Source: Prochlorococcus sp. AG-409-L18 (lineage in GTDB: Bacteria > Cyanobacteriota > Cyanobacteriia > PCC-6307 > Cyanobiaceae). From it: a stretch of 51,085 nt of DNA. Location of the stretch: NCBI GenBank assembly GCA_003215535.1, contig QCKG01000013.1:1-51085 (forward strand). Direction: 5' to 3'. Below the pieces are notes generated by a model. The model was not told the DNA's origin. It searched no databases and saw nothing but the letters and a program-made list of their open reading frames with translations. The position numbers were made by a program, and so were the translations under genes. Below, in pieces: positions 37,433-47,013 of this stretch (its first letter is position 1; each line of letters opens with the position of its first letter).

Positions 37433-37819
37433 TTGCTATTGGTTATTATCATACCAATGTCCTCATCAAAATATTTGTTAAGTTGGATTTATTTGGTTTT
37501 TGCTATTGCAGGAGCAATTCTTCCAACTCTTGCGAACATTGATTTCGTTTTAGAATATGGACCTGCATTCGATATTTTTGAGTTCATTAGACTAGCTAAT
37601 ATTAATCCAGCATCGCAGTCACTTTCTAGAGATTTGTTTATTGGTGCAGGGGCTGTGATGGTTTGGATTGTTTCTGAATCTAACCGTTTAAAGATGAGGA
37701 ATTTGTGGTTAGTTATTCTGAGTACATTTCTTGTAGCCTTTGCATTTGGGGGGCCATTATTTTTATTTCTTAGAGAGCGACGACTTATAGAAATTGCTGA
37801 GGAAGGTTCTCTACTGTAA
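37433..37819 (+). CDS. DUF2834-type membrane protein
   Basis: Small integral membrane protein with three to four hydrophobic segments, matching the DUF2834 pattern (LSWIYLVFAIAGAILP, DLFIGAGAVMVWIVSE, and a C-terminal LVAFAFGGPLFLFLRER). Function unknown in the family. ATG at 37457 (MSSSKYLLSW) may be the true start, eight codons in. Tail-to-tail with the MFS gene, about 100 nt apart. Confidence 0.8.
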   Translation: MLLVIIIPMSSSKYLLSWIYLVFAIAGAILPTLANIDFVLEYGPAFDIFEFIRLANINPASQSLSRDLFIGAGAVMVWIVSESNRLKMRNLWLVILSTFLVAFAFGGPLFLFLRERRLIEIAEEGSLL

Positions 37820-37917
37820 GATTATTTCCATACAGATATAATTCCAGATGGAACGCTATTTGTTCCTTGTAAAGGTTTTAATCCCTTTTCAGGAGGATAA
37901 ATACTTGCACTTTTAAG

Positions 37918-39171
37918 TTATCTTTGTTCTTTTAAGTTAATTCGATTTAATATTGGTATCATTGAAAAGCTGCTCGCGCTCATTATAAGCCACAAGAGCA
38001 TGGCATGACCTTGTGCGTCAATCACTTTCCCTGCAATAAGTGGAGCTATAAATGCACTCACTGCAAAACATTGAGAAAATATTGCCATCGCAATGCCTTT
38101 CTTGCCAATAGGGGTTTCTTTTATTACAGCTTCAGTTGCGGTTGGTAAAAAAGCGGCCAATGCAAAAGCTAGTGGAACTTGTGCAATTATTGCGATAAAT
38201 GCACCACTAGAAAACATTGCTGATAATCCAATTAGAAGAGAACCTAATCCGAAGCCGAATAAGCTTATTCTTAGGCCATATTTGACATTCCTTTTTGCTA
38301 GCCAGTTTCCAATAGGCCATTGAAATAATAAAAGAAGACAAAGTTGTATGGCAATTATCAAACTGCTCCAGGCCTCTATAATTGGTGGCCTATGGAGTCC
38401 ACCTTTTACGAGATCAAGAGGAAGAGCACTTTGTAAGAGTGAAAGAATTCCAGTAGCGAGGAGACTTATGATAAATAAAGGTATAAGAGCTTTTAACCAT
38501 CTAAAACCTTTCTCTGCACTCTGAACTCTCCCATGGATTACAGATAATTTAGCAGATTTATTTTCTACTTCTTTGGAGCTGCTTAACCCCCTCTTTGATA
38601 ATAAGAATATTAATATTAACATGCATATTATGTCTATTGTATAAACTGATCTAATTATTCCTTTTGAAGCTAAAATCGATCCAATTAGAACCCCTAAACT
38701 TGTCCCTAGTGCATCTGCACTTCGTGCAAGTGCGAAACCTTTTCTGGATGATAACCTTCCACAGCTTGGAGGTATTCCTAGCTCGATAGCGGGCCAGTAA
38801 AGTCCTGTGGCAAAACCTATTAATAACTGACAAATTATATATTGATTGTAGTTATCTGTAGTTAATAGTTGAAAGTCAGCAATTATTGCAATCAATGCGG
38901 CCCCTCTGATTGGCAATGCACAATTTGCCCCTCGGTCAAGCATCCATCCGCTGGTCAGACGAGCAATTGTTCCTGCAAGGGCTGCAGTCGCTATTCCCAT
39001 GCCAATTTGTGTGGCAGAGAAACGAACTTGATTGAAAACTAAAGGCGTTAGGTAAATCACTCCACCTGCACCTAGTGAAGCAATGAGTCTTGCGGTGGTA
39101 ATTAAGCGCAAGGCTGAGGGAAACTGGTTCCACCACTTGAGGAAATTTGCCTTTGCTATCAGGGTGCTCAA
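37918..39171 (-). CDS. MFS transporter
   Basis: Major facilitator of 417 residues with about twelve hydrophobic helices and a loop motif (GWMLDRGANCALPIRG) typical of the family between helices 2 and 3. Substrate unknown; an export role is common for this size class. The start is TTG at 39171, only 3 nt from the divergent DUF1400 start at 39174. Confidence 0.88.
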   Translation of the reverse strand: MSTLIAKANFLKWWNQFPSALRLITTARLIASLGAGGVIYLTPLVFNQVRFSATQIGMGIATAALAGTIARLTSGWMLDRGANCALPIRGAALIAIIADFQLLTTDNYNQYIICQLLIGFATGLYWPAIELGIPPSCGRLSSRKGFALARSADALGTSLGVLIGSILASKGIIRSVYTIDIICMLILIFLLSKRGLSSSKEVENKSAKLSVIHGRVQSAEKGFRWLKALIPLFIISLLATGILSLLQSALPLDLVKGGLHRPPIIEAWSSLIIAIQLCLLLLFQWPIGNWLAKRNVKYGLRISLFGFGLGSLLIGLSAMFSSGAFIAIIAQVPLAFALAAFLPTATEAVIKETPIGKKGIAMAIFSQCFAVSAFIAPLIAGKVIDAQGHAMLLWLIMSASSFSMIPILNRINLKEQR

Positions 39172-39173
39172 TA

Positions 39174-40745
39174 TTGAAAAAGATTGGGATTGGGCTGCTA
39201 GGCAGTCTGATCTTGGTGCTTAATGGAGGAGGGGTGTTTAGGGCTGCAGAGAAATTAGAGGTTCAGTTTGAAGGTATGTCTATCCCAATATCAATTAGAG
39301 AGCTTTGGGAATGGAGCAATTCTAAGAGTTACCTCGGTTCTGAACTCGCGTCTTGGCTCAATTTGCTTGATCCTCAGAGTCGCGATGATTTAGTGAGACT
39401 GCTTAATGCACCGCTTCTGAAGGATAGGAGTATGGCCAGGCAGATGTTGCGTAGTTGGGTAGGGCGACAGCTTTTGGATGAAGTTAGTGATTTGATCAGA
39501 CTTGATGAGGATAGAAGCGGTCTAAAGGTTTTAACCACTTTGGAGATTCTTCTAGACAGGCAGCCACAAGTAACAACTCTAGATCTTCTTAAGGCATTAC
39601 CAGCTGGCAGTATTCACCTTGACTTAGATGCTCTTTTGGGACTTGCAGGTCGTTGGAGGTATGAATTAGAGAAACAACAACAACTTGTCTTGGCTCTTAG
39701 CAGCCGTAAGTCGAAAATTGAAAACCTTTCTAATACTGGGTTGGTAGGCAACAAGTTTTCAGAACCTTCCTCTTTCAGGAAAAAATTCAAAGTTTCTCAT
39801 CGTCGAGAACCTTTAGTCCTGGAGATATGGCAGCCAGCAGCTAATACCTCAAAAAGATCAAGTTGGGTTGTAATTATGCCTGGCTTGGGTGGTAGTCAAG
39901 ATCATTTTCGCTGGTTGGCTAGGAGGCTTTCTCGCGGAGGATGGCCTGTAGTTGTATTGGAACACCCTGGGAGTGATGTAAAGGCTTTGCAAGCTCTACT
40001 TGAAGGCAGCCGACCGGCACCTGGGGCAGAGGTTTTGCCTGATCGAATGGCAGATCTTCATTCAGTTGTCAAGGCAAAAGAAAATGATAATTTGGTCATC
40101 TCTGGTAAAAAGTTAATTCTGATAGGTCATTCTTTAGGCTCTTTGACAGCTTTTCTTGCATCAGGGGCTTATCCAGAAGAAGACCTAGTCAGTCGATGTC
40201 AGAAGGCTCTAGACGGATTGTCTTTGACAAATCTTTCTCAACTTTTGCAGTGTCAACTTGTTGACGTGCCTTTAAAGAAACAACAGAAGATCCTTGAGCT
40301 TGAGTCAATTATTGCGATCAATAGTTTTGGCAGTTTGTTGTGGCCTGGCAGAGGAGAGCCTTCTATTACGGTTCCTGTTTTTTTAGCTGGTGGGACCCTT
40401 GATTTAATAACTCCTCCTCTTAGTGAGCAGCTTGGTTTGTTTTTGTCTATTAACAATCATCCATTTAGTAGAGTTTTGCTTGTGGAAGGGGCTAGTCATT
40501 TCTCACCGGTTCGCGTAGAAGGTCAGGAGGCTCAGAAAAGTGGTGATGACTTGTTTCAATTAGGAGAAGCATTTGTTGGAGTTCAGCCACTTGCAGTACA
40601 AGACTTACTATCTAAAGAAATAATCAGATTCTTAGATCAGTTGGAAAAGGGCAAAGCTCTTGAAACGTCATTACATAAGAAAGAAAATGGTTTGAGACTC
40701 CATATTCTTGCAAGGTCAACTATTGACAAACTTCTAAATAATTAA
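39174..40745 (+). CDS. DUF1400 / alpha/beta hydrolase, secreted
   Basis: Begins with a signal peptide (MKKIGIGLLGSLILVLNGGG) from TTG 39174; an upstream TTG at 39147 adds nine residues and would overlap the MFS start. A DUF1400-type domain (about 25-160) precedes an alpha/beta hydrolase with VIMPGLGGSQDHF, nucleophile elbow GHSLGS and a late His in GASHFSPV. The family is common in cyanobacteria and likely extracytoplasmic lipase/esterase-like; the substrate is unknown. About 523 residues. Confidence 0.88.
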   Translation: MKKIGIGLLGSLILVLNGGGVFRAAEKLEVQFEGMSIPISIRELWEWSNSKSYLGSELASWLNLLDPQSRDDLVRLLNAPLLKDRSMARQMLRSWVGRQLLDEVSDLIRLDEDRSGLKVLTTLEILLDRQPQVTTLDLLKALPAGSIHLDLDALLGLAGRWRYELEKQQQLVLALSSRKSKIENLSNTGLVGNKFSEPSSFRKKFKVSHRREPLVLEIWQPAANTSKRSSWVVIMPGLGGSQDHFRWLARRLSRGGWPVVVLEHPGSDVKALQALLEGSRPAPGAEVLPDRMADLHSVVKAKENDNLVISGKKLILIGHSLGSLTAFLASGAYPEEDLVSRCQKALDGLSLTNLSQLLQCQLVDVPLKKQQKILELESIIAINSFGSLLWPGRGEPSITVPVFLAGGTLDLITPPLSEQLGLFLSINNHPFSRVLLVEGASHFSPVRVEGQEAQKSGDDLFQLGEAFVGVQPLAVQDLLSKEIIRFLDQLEKGKALETSLHKKENGLRLHILARSTIDKLLNN

Positions 40746-41761
40746 TAACGCACTCTTGGATCAATAGATGCAACTAGTAGATCAATTAAAACACTTATAA
40801 AAACAACTAATGTTGCTATTACTACGACGATACCCTGTACAACAGGGTAATCACGTTGATTTATCGCTTCTTTTAATCTTAAGGCTATACCTGGCCATGA
40901 AAAGGTTACTTCAATTAAAAGAGCGCCTCCTATAAGCGATGCAATTGTTATACCTGCAATTGTTAAAACTGGAAGTAGGGAATTTGGTAGGGCATGCCTA
41001 ATGATAACTTGTGATTCTTTTAATCCTCTAGAACGTGCAGCCTCAATAAAATCTGTTTGTAAGATTCGAGCTAAATTTATTCTTAGGATTCTACTGAATA
41101 CTCCACTTAGTAAGATGCCTAGTGTGCTTGCTGGAAGTAAAAGATGTCTTAAAGATCCTTGAAGTGCAGCCCAATTTCTGCTGCAAAGGCTATCCAAGAC
41201 AAGAAAACCACTGCCTTGAGGCTGAAGCAGGCTTGGAGGAAATCTGCCTCCTACTGGAAGCCATCCTAGCCAGACCGCGAAGACTAATTGCACTATCATT
41301 GCGGCCCAGAATGGGGGCAGTGCATAAGTGCTTATTCCATATATACGACCCAATAAATCTAATTTACCATCAGGCCTGGCAGTTCCACTTAATCCAATAA
41401 TAAATCCTATTATAATTGCAATAATTAGTGCAAATAAACTTAATTCTAATGTTGCTGGTAAGGCCTTTGAGATAATTGCACTTACTTCCTCTTGGTTGGT
41501 TAATGCTTGGCCAAGATCACCTTTAATTAAGCCGCTCAGGTAGTCCAAATATTGGTGCCAAATTGTTTGATCTAAGCCAAGTTTTGTTCGCAGGGCTTCT
41601 TTTGCCTCTTGATTTGCTCTATTACCTAAAATTGCATCAACTGGATCACCTGGTGCAACTCTTAGTAAAAGAAAAACCAAGCTTGAGATCAGCCACAGCA
41701 TTAGAGGAACTAATGCAAGTCTTGTTACACAATATCTAATTAGAGCTTCTTTCCTATCCAT
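40742..41761 (-). CDS. ABC transporter permease, peptide/nickel type (DppB-like)
   Basis: Inner-membrane permease of the DppB/OppB group, 339 residues, six helices, with the ATPase-contact EAA loop seen as EAARSRGLKESQVIIRHALP. It is 4 nt downstream of the binding protein gene on the same strand. No DppC, ATPase or second permease gene is present nearby, so the complex must be completed from another locus. Confidence 0.93.
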   Translation of the reverse strand: MDRKEALIRYCVTRLALVPLMLWLISSLVFLLLRVAPGDPVDAILGNRANQEAKEALRTKLGLDQTIWHQYLDYLSGLIKGDLGQALTNQEEVSAIISKALPATLELSLFALIIAIIIGFIIGLSGTARPDGKLDLLGRIYGISTYALPPFWAAMIVQLVFAVWLGWLPVGGRFPPSLLQPQGSGFLVLDSLCSRNWAALQGSLRHLLLPASTLGILLSGVFSRILRINLARILQTDFIEAARSRGLKESQVIIRHALPNSLLPVLTIAGITIASLIGGALLIEVTFSWPGIALRLKEAINQRDYPVVQGIVVVIATLVVFISVLIDLLVASIDPRVRY

Positions 41762-41765
41762 TTAT

Positions 41766-43355
41766 TTAATCAATTCTTTCTAACAGATTTAGTCTTAAGT
41801 TTCCTGCACCATCAAATTCAGGATTGGTTAGATTGGGTTGAGACCATGCTCTTGGGGTTACTAGCCAAACTGGGAGATAAGCTGCTCCATTTAATGCAAG
41901 TTCCTCTATTTCTCTCAGCTTCTTCAGGCGATTTTCTCCAAATAGCTTATCGCTAGTTATGAGTGCAGTTTGTATTTTTGAATTCGCCCAAAAGCTACCG
42001 CTAGATACAGCTTCACCTTCTTCACATACTTCCCTATTTATTTTGTTACAGCTCAATAGTGGAGCAAGATAGGCCTCTGGATCTGGGTAGGCACCTCTCC
42101 AGTCAAGCATTACAACTTGGAAAGAACCTTTTGATAATTGACGATAAACAGTTGTTGACTCAACACCATTTAAATTTAGTTTTAGACAGTCGGACAGGTC
42201 TTGTTCTATTTGTGATTTCCAGGTGAGAGCCATTAACTTATCGGCAGGTACATTAGAACGATATGTAAGACTAAGTTCAAGTTTCTTGTTATCACAATAT
42301 CCAGCTTTTCTTATTAATGACTTTGCTTTGTCTGGATTGTAATTAGGCCACGGAGAATAGGGTTTAGTTTTAAGTGTAGGGGGTACTAAGGTCTTCAAGG
42401 GCTTCCTTAAATTATAGCTGACTCTTTCGCTTATAAGATTCCTATTAAAACTATATAAAAGTGCATGTCTAAGTGATTCTTGATTAAGCGGATTTTTGTT
42501 ACTAAGAAAAGTTATATATCCTATTTCTAAAGCAGAACCCTCGCCCTCATTCATCTTACCTTCTTTGGACATTTTATGAAGATAATGATGTTGGTCTTCA
42601 TCCATTGAACTTGAAAGAAGAACATCTATCTCGCCACTAATTAATGCTATGAAAAGAGAGGTTGAATTGCTTAGGTTGATAAGATCTATGCCGTGGTTCT
42701 TTGGCGGCTCACCCCAATAATCCTTAAAAGGTTCTAGTCGTTGTTTTTGAGGGCTGAAACTTGTTAATTTATAAGGTCCTGTCCCGATGAATCGCTCATT
42801 CATAAAATTATTCTTGTGGTTCATGTAAGCTTTTGGTGAAATAGGCGTAAGGTTGATTGAAGTAAGTAGTCTTGTGATAGAACTTGAAGGTTTGGTTAAT
42901 TTAATTCTTATTGCGTATTCTCCTGAAACTTCTATTGAGTCAATACGCCCCCCTAGGATATAATTAAGTGTGCCTATCCTTTGGAATCTCTTTAAGCCAA
43001 ATTCCATTGCCTTGGCATTGAATTTTGTCCCGTCATGAAAGAATACGTCACTCCTAAGAGGAATGGAGATTGTCAAACCATCTTTGCTAACAGTTGGGAG
43101 ATCTTTAGCAAGAGAAGGAATTAGGTCTCCTTCTTTTGTGACTCTATATAAAGGGTCGCCTAAAGAACTTAAGATTTGTAAAGCATGAAAGGTACTCGCT
43201 TGGGCAGGATCAAGGGAAGTTATTTTTCCAGAACTTGCAACTATTAACCTATCGCTTTTTCTATTTGGCTTGCAAGATAATTGACTGCAAATGAGTATCG
43301 ATATTGCAAGATAGGCTGCAAAATTAAAAGGGGTATACCAACCTTTCTTTATCAA
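41766..43355 (-). CDS. ABC transporter substrate-binding lipoprotein (family 5)
   Basis: Extracytoplasmic solute-binding protein of the SBP_bac_5 family, which binds peptides, nickel or related ligands. Signal peptide with a lipobox-like SQLSC (C28 or so). Family features: LDPAQASTFHALQILSSLGD, VFFHDGTKFNAKAM, and GTGPYKLTSF. 529 residues. Forms an operon with the permease. Confidence 0.93.
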   Translation of the reverse strand: MIKKGWYTPFNFAAYLAISILICSQLSCKPNRKSDRLIVASSGKITSLDPAQASTFHALQILSSLGDPLYRVTKEGDLIPSLAKDLPTVSKDGLTISIPLRSDVFFHDGTKFNAKAMEFGLKRFQRIGTLNYILGGRIDSIEVSGEYAIRIKLTKPSSSITRLLTSINLTPISPKAYMNHKNNFMNERFIGTGPYKLTSFSPQKQRLEPFKDYWGEPPKNHGIDLINLSNSTSLFIALISGEIDVLLSSSMDEDQHHYLHKMSKEGKMNEGEGSALEIGYITFLSNKNPLNQESLRHALLYSFNRNLISERVSYNLRKPLKTLVPPTLKTKPYSPWPNYNPDKAKSLIRKAGYCDNKKLELSLTYRSNVPADKLMALTWKSQIEQDLSDCLKLNLNGVESTTVYRQLSKGSFQVVMLDWRGAYPDPEAYLAPLLSCNKINREVCEEGEAVSSGSFWANSKIQTALITSDKLFGENRLKKLREIEELALNGAAYLPVWLVTPRAWSQPNLTNPEFDGAGNLRLNLLERID

Positions 43356-43381
43356 AATAAAAATCTTTTAAGGAACTTACT

Positions 43382-43633
43382 TTAAGGACTGGCTACTGAG
43401 CAATGAGTTGGTTCTTCAGATGACCTTGCAATTTGCTGTATGGGGATTTCAAACACAGGTGAGCCTTTTGGGAGAAGAGGCCAACGCCTTATCCAACATC
43501 GCTCATGTTCACTGTCAACCCCAATTACTTGGAACAAATCCTCACTACTTTGAATCTGCACACAGTCTCCTTGATGGACATCAGCACTTTGAGAAACACT
43601 ATCCTTTCGAATAGGGCGATCTTTTATAGGCAT
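43382..43633 (-). CDS. Small conserved cyanobacterial protein (83 aa)
   Basis: Soluble protein with a beta-rich centre (GDCVQIQSSEDLFQVIGVDS, then CWIRRWPL), suggestive of a small barrel such as an SH3-like fold. I recall similar short proteins in marine picocyanobacteria but no function. ATG start; 26 nt ahead of the binding-protein gene on the same strand. Confidence 0.7.
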   Translation of the reverse strand: MPIKDRPIRKDSVSQSADVHQGDCVQIQSSEDLFQVIGVDSEHERCWIRRWPLLPKGSPVFEIPIQQIARSSEEPTHCSVASP

Positions 43634-43743
43634 ACAAGCTTCCTGGATGAATGATTTGTGAAAAGAAGTCAGAAGGTGGTGCCTTTTACATCTTTAACAA
43701 ATGTGCCCTATTTCGGCATCCTTTTGCCACTGTTTGTTTTTAT

Positions 43744-45060
43744 TTAAAGGCATCCCAGATGGGATGCAATTCCTGCCACTTCCTTGAGATGCTTGATTGC
43801 CTCAAGTGAGTCATTCATTTGGCCAAGGCTAACTTTGTGGGTAATTACAACGATCTCAGCTCCTTCTTGGCTTGCATCAAATTGCACTATTGATTGAATC
43901 GATACTTTTCGATCACCGAAAAGGCTGCCGATTCGTCCTATTACTCCTGGACTATCGACAACATTTAGCCTGAGGTAGTTTCGTTGGATCATCACATTTC
44001 GATCTACTAAGTGGCAATTCCTCCAGCTGTTTGCAGAAAGTAAAGGATCGAGGCAAGTGGTCGACGTTTCAAGTTGGTTGACCCCTGCAATATTCAAAAT
44101 ATCCGCGACTACTGCTGAAGCAGTAGGCCCAGCGCCAGCTCCTGGCCCATAAAACATAACTTTGCCAATAGGTTCTCCTTCCACAAGAATTGCGTTGTTT
44201 ACTCCATTCACTCCAGCTAAAGGATGATCTTTTGGAACCAGCGTGGGCTGGACAGATAGAGCTAAAGGGATTGAATCAAGTCTTTCGTTGTTTTGGATCA
44301 ATTTTTCTGCAGTAGCAAGGAGTTTTACCTCATATCCAAGTTGTTTCGCGTATTGCACATCAATACTTTGTAGGTTGTTTATGCCTATGGTCGGGATTTT
44401 GGTTCGATCAATTGACCCTCCAAAGGCAAGACCGCTCAAGATTGCAATTTTGTCTGCAGCATCAAGACCTTCTACGTCAGCAGCTGGGTCTGCTTCCGCG
44501 TAACCAAGGTCCTGTGCCTCATTTAGAACCTCTTTATATTTAGCCCCTTCTTTTGACATCCGACTAAGGATGTAGTTTGTTGTTCCATTGATTATTCCGC
44601 TTACTCTTTTAATTCTGTTACCACCTAATGATTGCTTGAGAGGCTCGATGATTGGGATCCCTCCGCCAACGGCAGCTTCTATAAGTACATAAACCCCGGA
44701 GGCATTTGCTGCAGTAGCAATCTCCTCACCATGCCTTGCAATAACTGCTTTATTTGCTGTTACTACGGACTTTCCAGCTTTTATTGCTCTCATGATCAAC
44801 GTTCTTGCAGGTTCTATTCCACCCATAACCTCGACGACAACATCAACAGAGGGGTCATCGACAACTTCTTTAGGGTCTTTGGTTAGAAGTTTTGTTGGTA
44901 TTGATACATCTCTCGGTCGATTTAAATCTCTGACTGCGACACGAGCTAGATGAACTTCAGAGACTAAAGGATGTCTCCCTTGAGGAGATAGGAGGATTTT
45001 TGCAACTCCAGACCCCACAGTTCCTAGGCCTAGAAGACCTATACCAATAGTGGTTCCCAT
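43744..45060 (-). CDS. hom: Homoserine dehydrogenase
   Basis: Reduces aspartate semialdehyde to homoserine, on the route to threonine, methionine and isoleucine. NAD(P)-binding GLLGLGTVGSGVAKIL, catalytic region GGGIPIIEPLKQSLGGN and ADPAADVEGLDAADK, and a C-terminal ACT domain (LRLNVVDSPGVIGRIGSLFG). 438 residues, complete. ATG start. The sufE-like gene lies 44 nt upstream on the same strand. Confidence 0.97.
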   Translation of the reverse strand: MGTTIGIGLLGLGTVGSGVAKILLSPQGRHPLVSEVHLARVAVRDLNRPRDVSIPTKLLTKDPKEVVDDPSVDVVVEVMGGIEPARTLIMRAIKAGKSVVTANKAVIARHGEEIATAANASGVYVLIEAAVGGGIPIIEPLKQSLGGNRIKRVSGIINGTTNYILSRMSKEGAKYKEVLNEAQDLGYAEADPAADVEGLDAADKIAILSGLAFGGSIDRTKIPTIGINNLQSIDVQYAKQLGYEVKLLATAEKLIQNNERLDSIPLALSVQPTLVPKDHPLAGVNGVNNAILVEGEPIGKVMFYGPGAGAGPTASAVVADILNIAGVNQLETSTTCLDPLLSANSWRNCHLVDRNVMIQRNYLRLNVVDSPGVIGRIGSLFGDRKVSIQSIVQFDASQEGAEIVVITHKVSLGQMNDSLEAIKHLKEVAGIASHLGCL

Positions 45061-45104
45061 AGTTGTTTCTCCACTTAAGTGAGTTGTTTAGGGGCAGACT
45101 CTAT

Positions 45105-45569
45105 TTAACTGCTGAGAGTTTCCTGCATAGCTAGTTGTTTAGCTTGAGCCTGCATGTTCAAGAAGATATTCAGAAATCCGTTTGCTCTTGAGGCAGTGAG
45201 ACTCCCTTGAAGCCCAGTTGCTGTAATGAAACCTTGATCAACAGCTATAACCTCTTGTGGACTGAGGTTGTTTAATCCTCTTATTAATAAAGCAAGTAAG
45301 CCTCTAGTGATAAGTGCATCTGAGAAACCCTCCCATGTAATCATCCCATTGGTTATCTTCCCTTCCACGTAAACTTGCGAGATACAGCCTTTGACTTTGT
45401 GACGCTCATTAAAAGATTCTTGAGGTCTTTCATGTAATTTTTTTGCTAGCCATAGAACGTATTCATAACGTTTTCTTGGCTCAGGTGTGTCTCGTAACCT
45501 TTCCACCATTTGGTCGAGGACTGTGCTGCCAAAGCTTTTATGGTCTGATCTGACAGTTGTATCACTCAT
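45105..45569 (-). CDS. sufE: SufE-family sulfur acceptor
   Basis: Accepts persulfide sulfur from SufS during Fe-S cluster assembly. Family features: RYEYVLWLAKKL and the acceptor Cys in VKGCISQVYVEG. 154 residues, usual length. The suf operon is not next to it here, which is common for this gene in cyanobacteria. Confidence 0.92.
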   Translation of the reverse strand: MSDTTVRSDHKSFGSTVLDQMVERLRDTPEPRKRYEYVLWLAKKLHERPQESFNERHKVKGCISQVYVEGKITNGMITWEGFSDALITRGLLALLIRGLNNLSPQEVIAVDQGFITATGLQGSLTASRANGFLNIFLNMQAQAKQLAMQETLSS

Positions 45570-45774
45570 GAATTCAGTTTAGGCTTAAAGCTCTTTAAAA
45601 GGCATCTTAAGTATTGGGATTAGGATCATTCCTATTTACTGACTAAAACAGTGCAACTATGCTTGTTGATGTTGGTTTGTTATGGCTCTGATTAAATTCG
45701 GACAAAACTAAGAGTTCAAAAAAGATAATTAGAGCCTGATTTTTGATTTTCTTTTCTGAACCAATCTCAGATCT

Positions 45775-46344
45775 TTATTTATTTTTACCTGACTCAGTTA
45801 TCCAGCCATCGAAGGGAATATCCCAATTGTCTCTAGGCAATGGTTCTTTGGAAATACAGATTTCTGGGATTATTACAAAAGATGGAATTTCTCGCCAAAT
45901 AGGATCACATCTTAGACGATCAAAAAAACCACCTCCATAACCCAGCCTGTAAAAGTTTTGGTCGATTGAAAGGGCGGGAACAAGTAAAACTTGGATTTGC
46001 TTTGCTTTTAGTTTCGGCTCGTCTAGTGGAGCTGGTATTCCACAAGAATCCTTTCTTAGGGGCTTTTCTGTCCAGCTGTGGTAACTAAGTTTTCCAGAGT
46101 CGTTCGCAGCGGGAAGTGCTATAGGTATCTTTAGATCTTTCTTTAATTGACGTAGGTCAACTTCTCCAATTAATGGCCAATAAATCCCCAGATGGCCTTT
46201 CTCTTTATTGATCTTTAGTGTAAGAGTTAATGTTTTCTTTACTTGCTCAAGGATTTTCATTTCGATATGTGGCAACACTTTTGATCGAAGCGTTGAAAAT
46301 TTATTCCTGCAGATCTTCTTTTTATCTTGTTGGTTTTTTCTCAT
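45775..46344 (-). CDS. 5-formyltetrahydrofolate cyclo-ligase
   Basis: Converts 5-formyl-THF to 5,10-methenyl-THF with ATP. Signature RLGYGGGFFDRLR near the C-terminus and basic N-terminus (RNKFSTLRSKVLP). 189 residues. ATG start. Confidence 0.93.
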   Translation of the reverse strand: MRKNQQDKKKICRNKFSTLRSKVLPHIEMKILEQVKKTLTLTLKINKEKGHLGIYWPLIGEVDLRQLKKDLKIPIALPAANDSGKLSYHSWTEKPLRKDSCGIPAPLDEPKLKAKQIQVLLVPALSIDQNFYRLGYGGGFFDRLRCDPIWREIPSFVIIPEICISKEPLPRDNWDIPFDGWITESGKNK

Positions 46345-46546
46345 TATTAATGCTTAATGATTGATTTATTCTCTAGGAGAAAGAGATATAGGATTTCTTT
46401 TCAAGAACATTTTGATACTCAATTTCATTAATTTCTTCATAAATAGAATTGTTTTGATCTTTTGCTGCTATTTTACTTACTTCCTACCTCTTGATCAAAA
46501 GTCCTTCGAGTTATATGAGTTATTTAAAATAGGGCCTTGAAAAGAT

Positions 46547-47011
46547 TTATCTTTGGAACCAACCTGTAAGGGCAATTGCAAGTGCATCAGCCGCATCATC
46601 TGGTCGTGGGGGTTGATCTAACTTTAGTTCTCTCATTACTGCATTTAACACCTCACCTTTTTCTGCATGGCCTGATCCAGCAATGGCAAGTTTGATTTGC
46701 ATTGGAGGGAACTCTATTGTTGGAACATGAAAGCGAGCAAGAGTCATCATTATCACTCCTCTAGCTTGAACAACGCTAATTGTCCTACTTGAACGATAGA
46801 AGAAAAACTTCTCAACAACTCCAAGTTTTGGTTCCCATCTTTGTATTAAGTGAGTTAAATCATCTGTTATTTCAACAAGTCGTTCCCCTTCACTTTGCTT
46901 GGAATCTGTACAAATTATTCCGCAATCAAGCATTTCTTGTTTTGATTCACTGGCATCTATAACTCCATAGCCGACCCTTGCAAGGCCTGGATCTATTCCA
47001 AGGATTCTCAA
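46547..47011 (-). CDS. ruvC: Holliday junction resolvase RuvC
   Basis: Endonuclease that resolves Holliday junctions. Catalytic acidic residues D7 (GIDPG), E67 (VVEKFFF), D139 and D142 ([11 protein letters not shown]) are all present. 154 residues. Begins 2 nt after chlI stops on the same strand. Confidence 0.97.
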   Translation of the reverse strand: MRILGIDPGLARVGYGVIDASESKQEMLDCGIICTDSKQSEGERLVEITDDLTHLIQRWEPKLGVVEKFFFYRSSRTISVVQARGVIMMTLARFHVPTIEFPPMQIKLAIAGSGHAEKGEVLNAVMRELKLDQPPRPDDAADALAIALTGWFQR

Positions 47012-47013
47012 TT

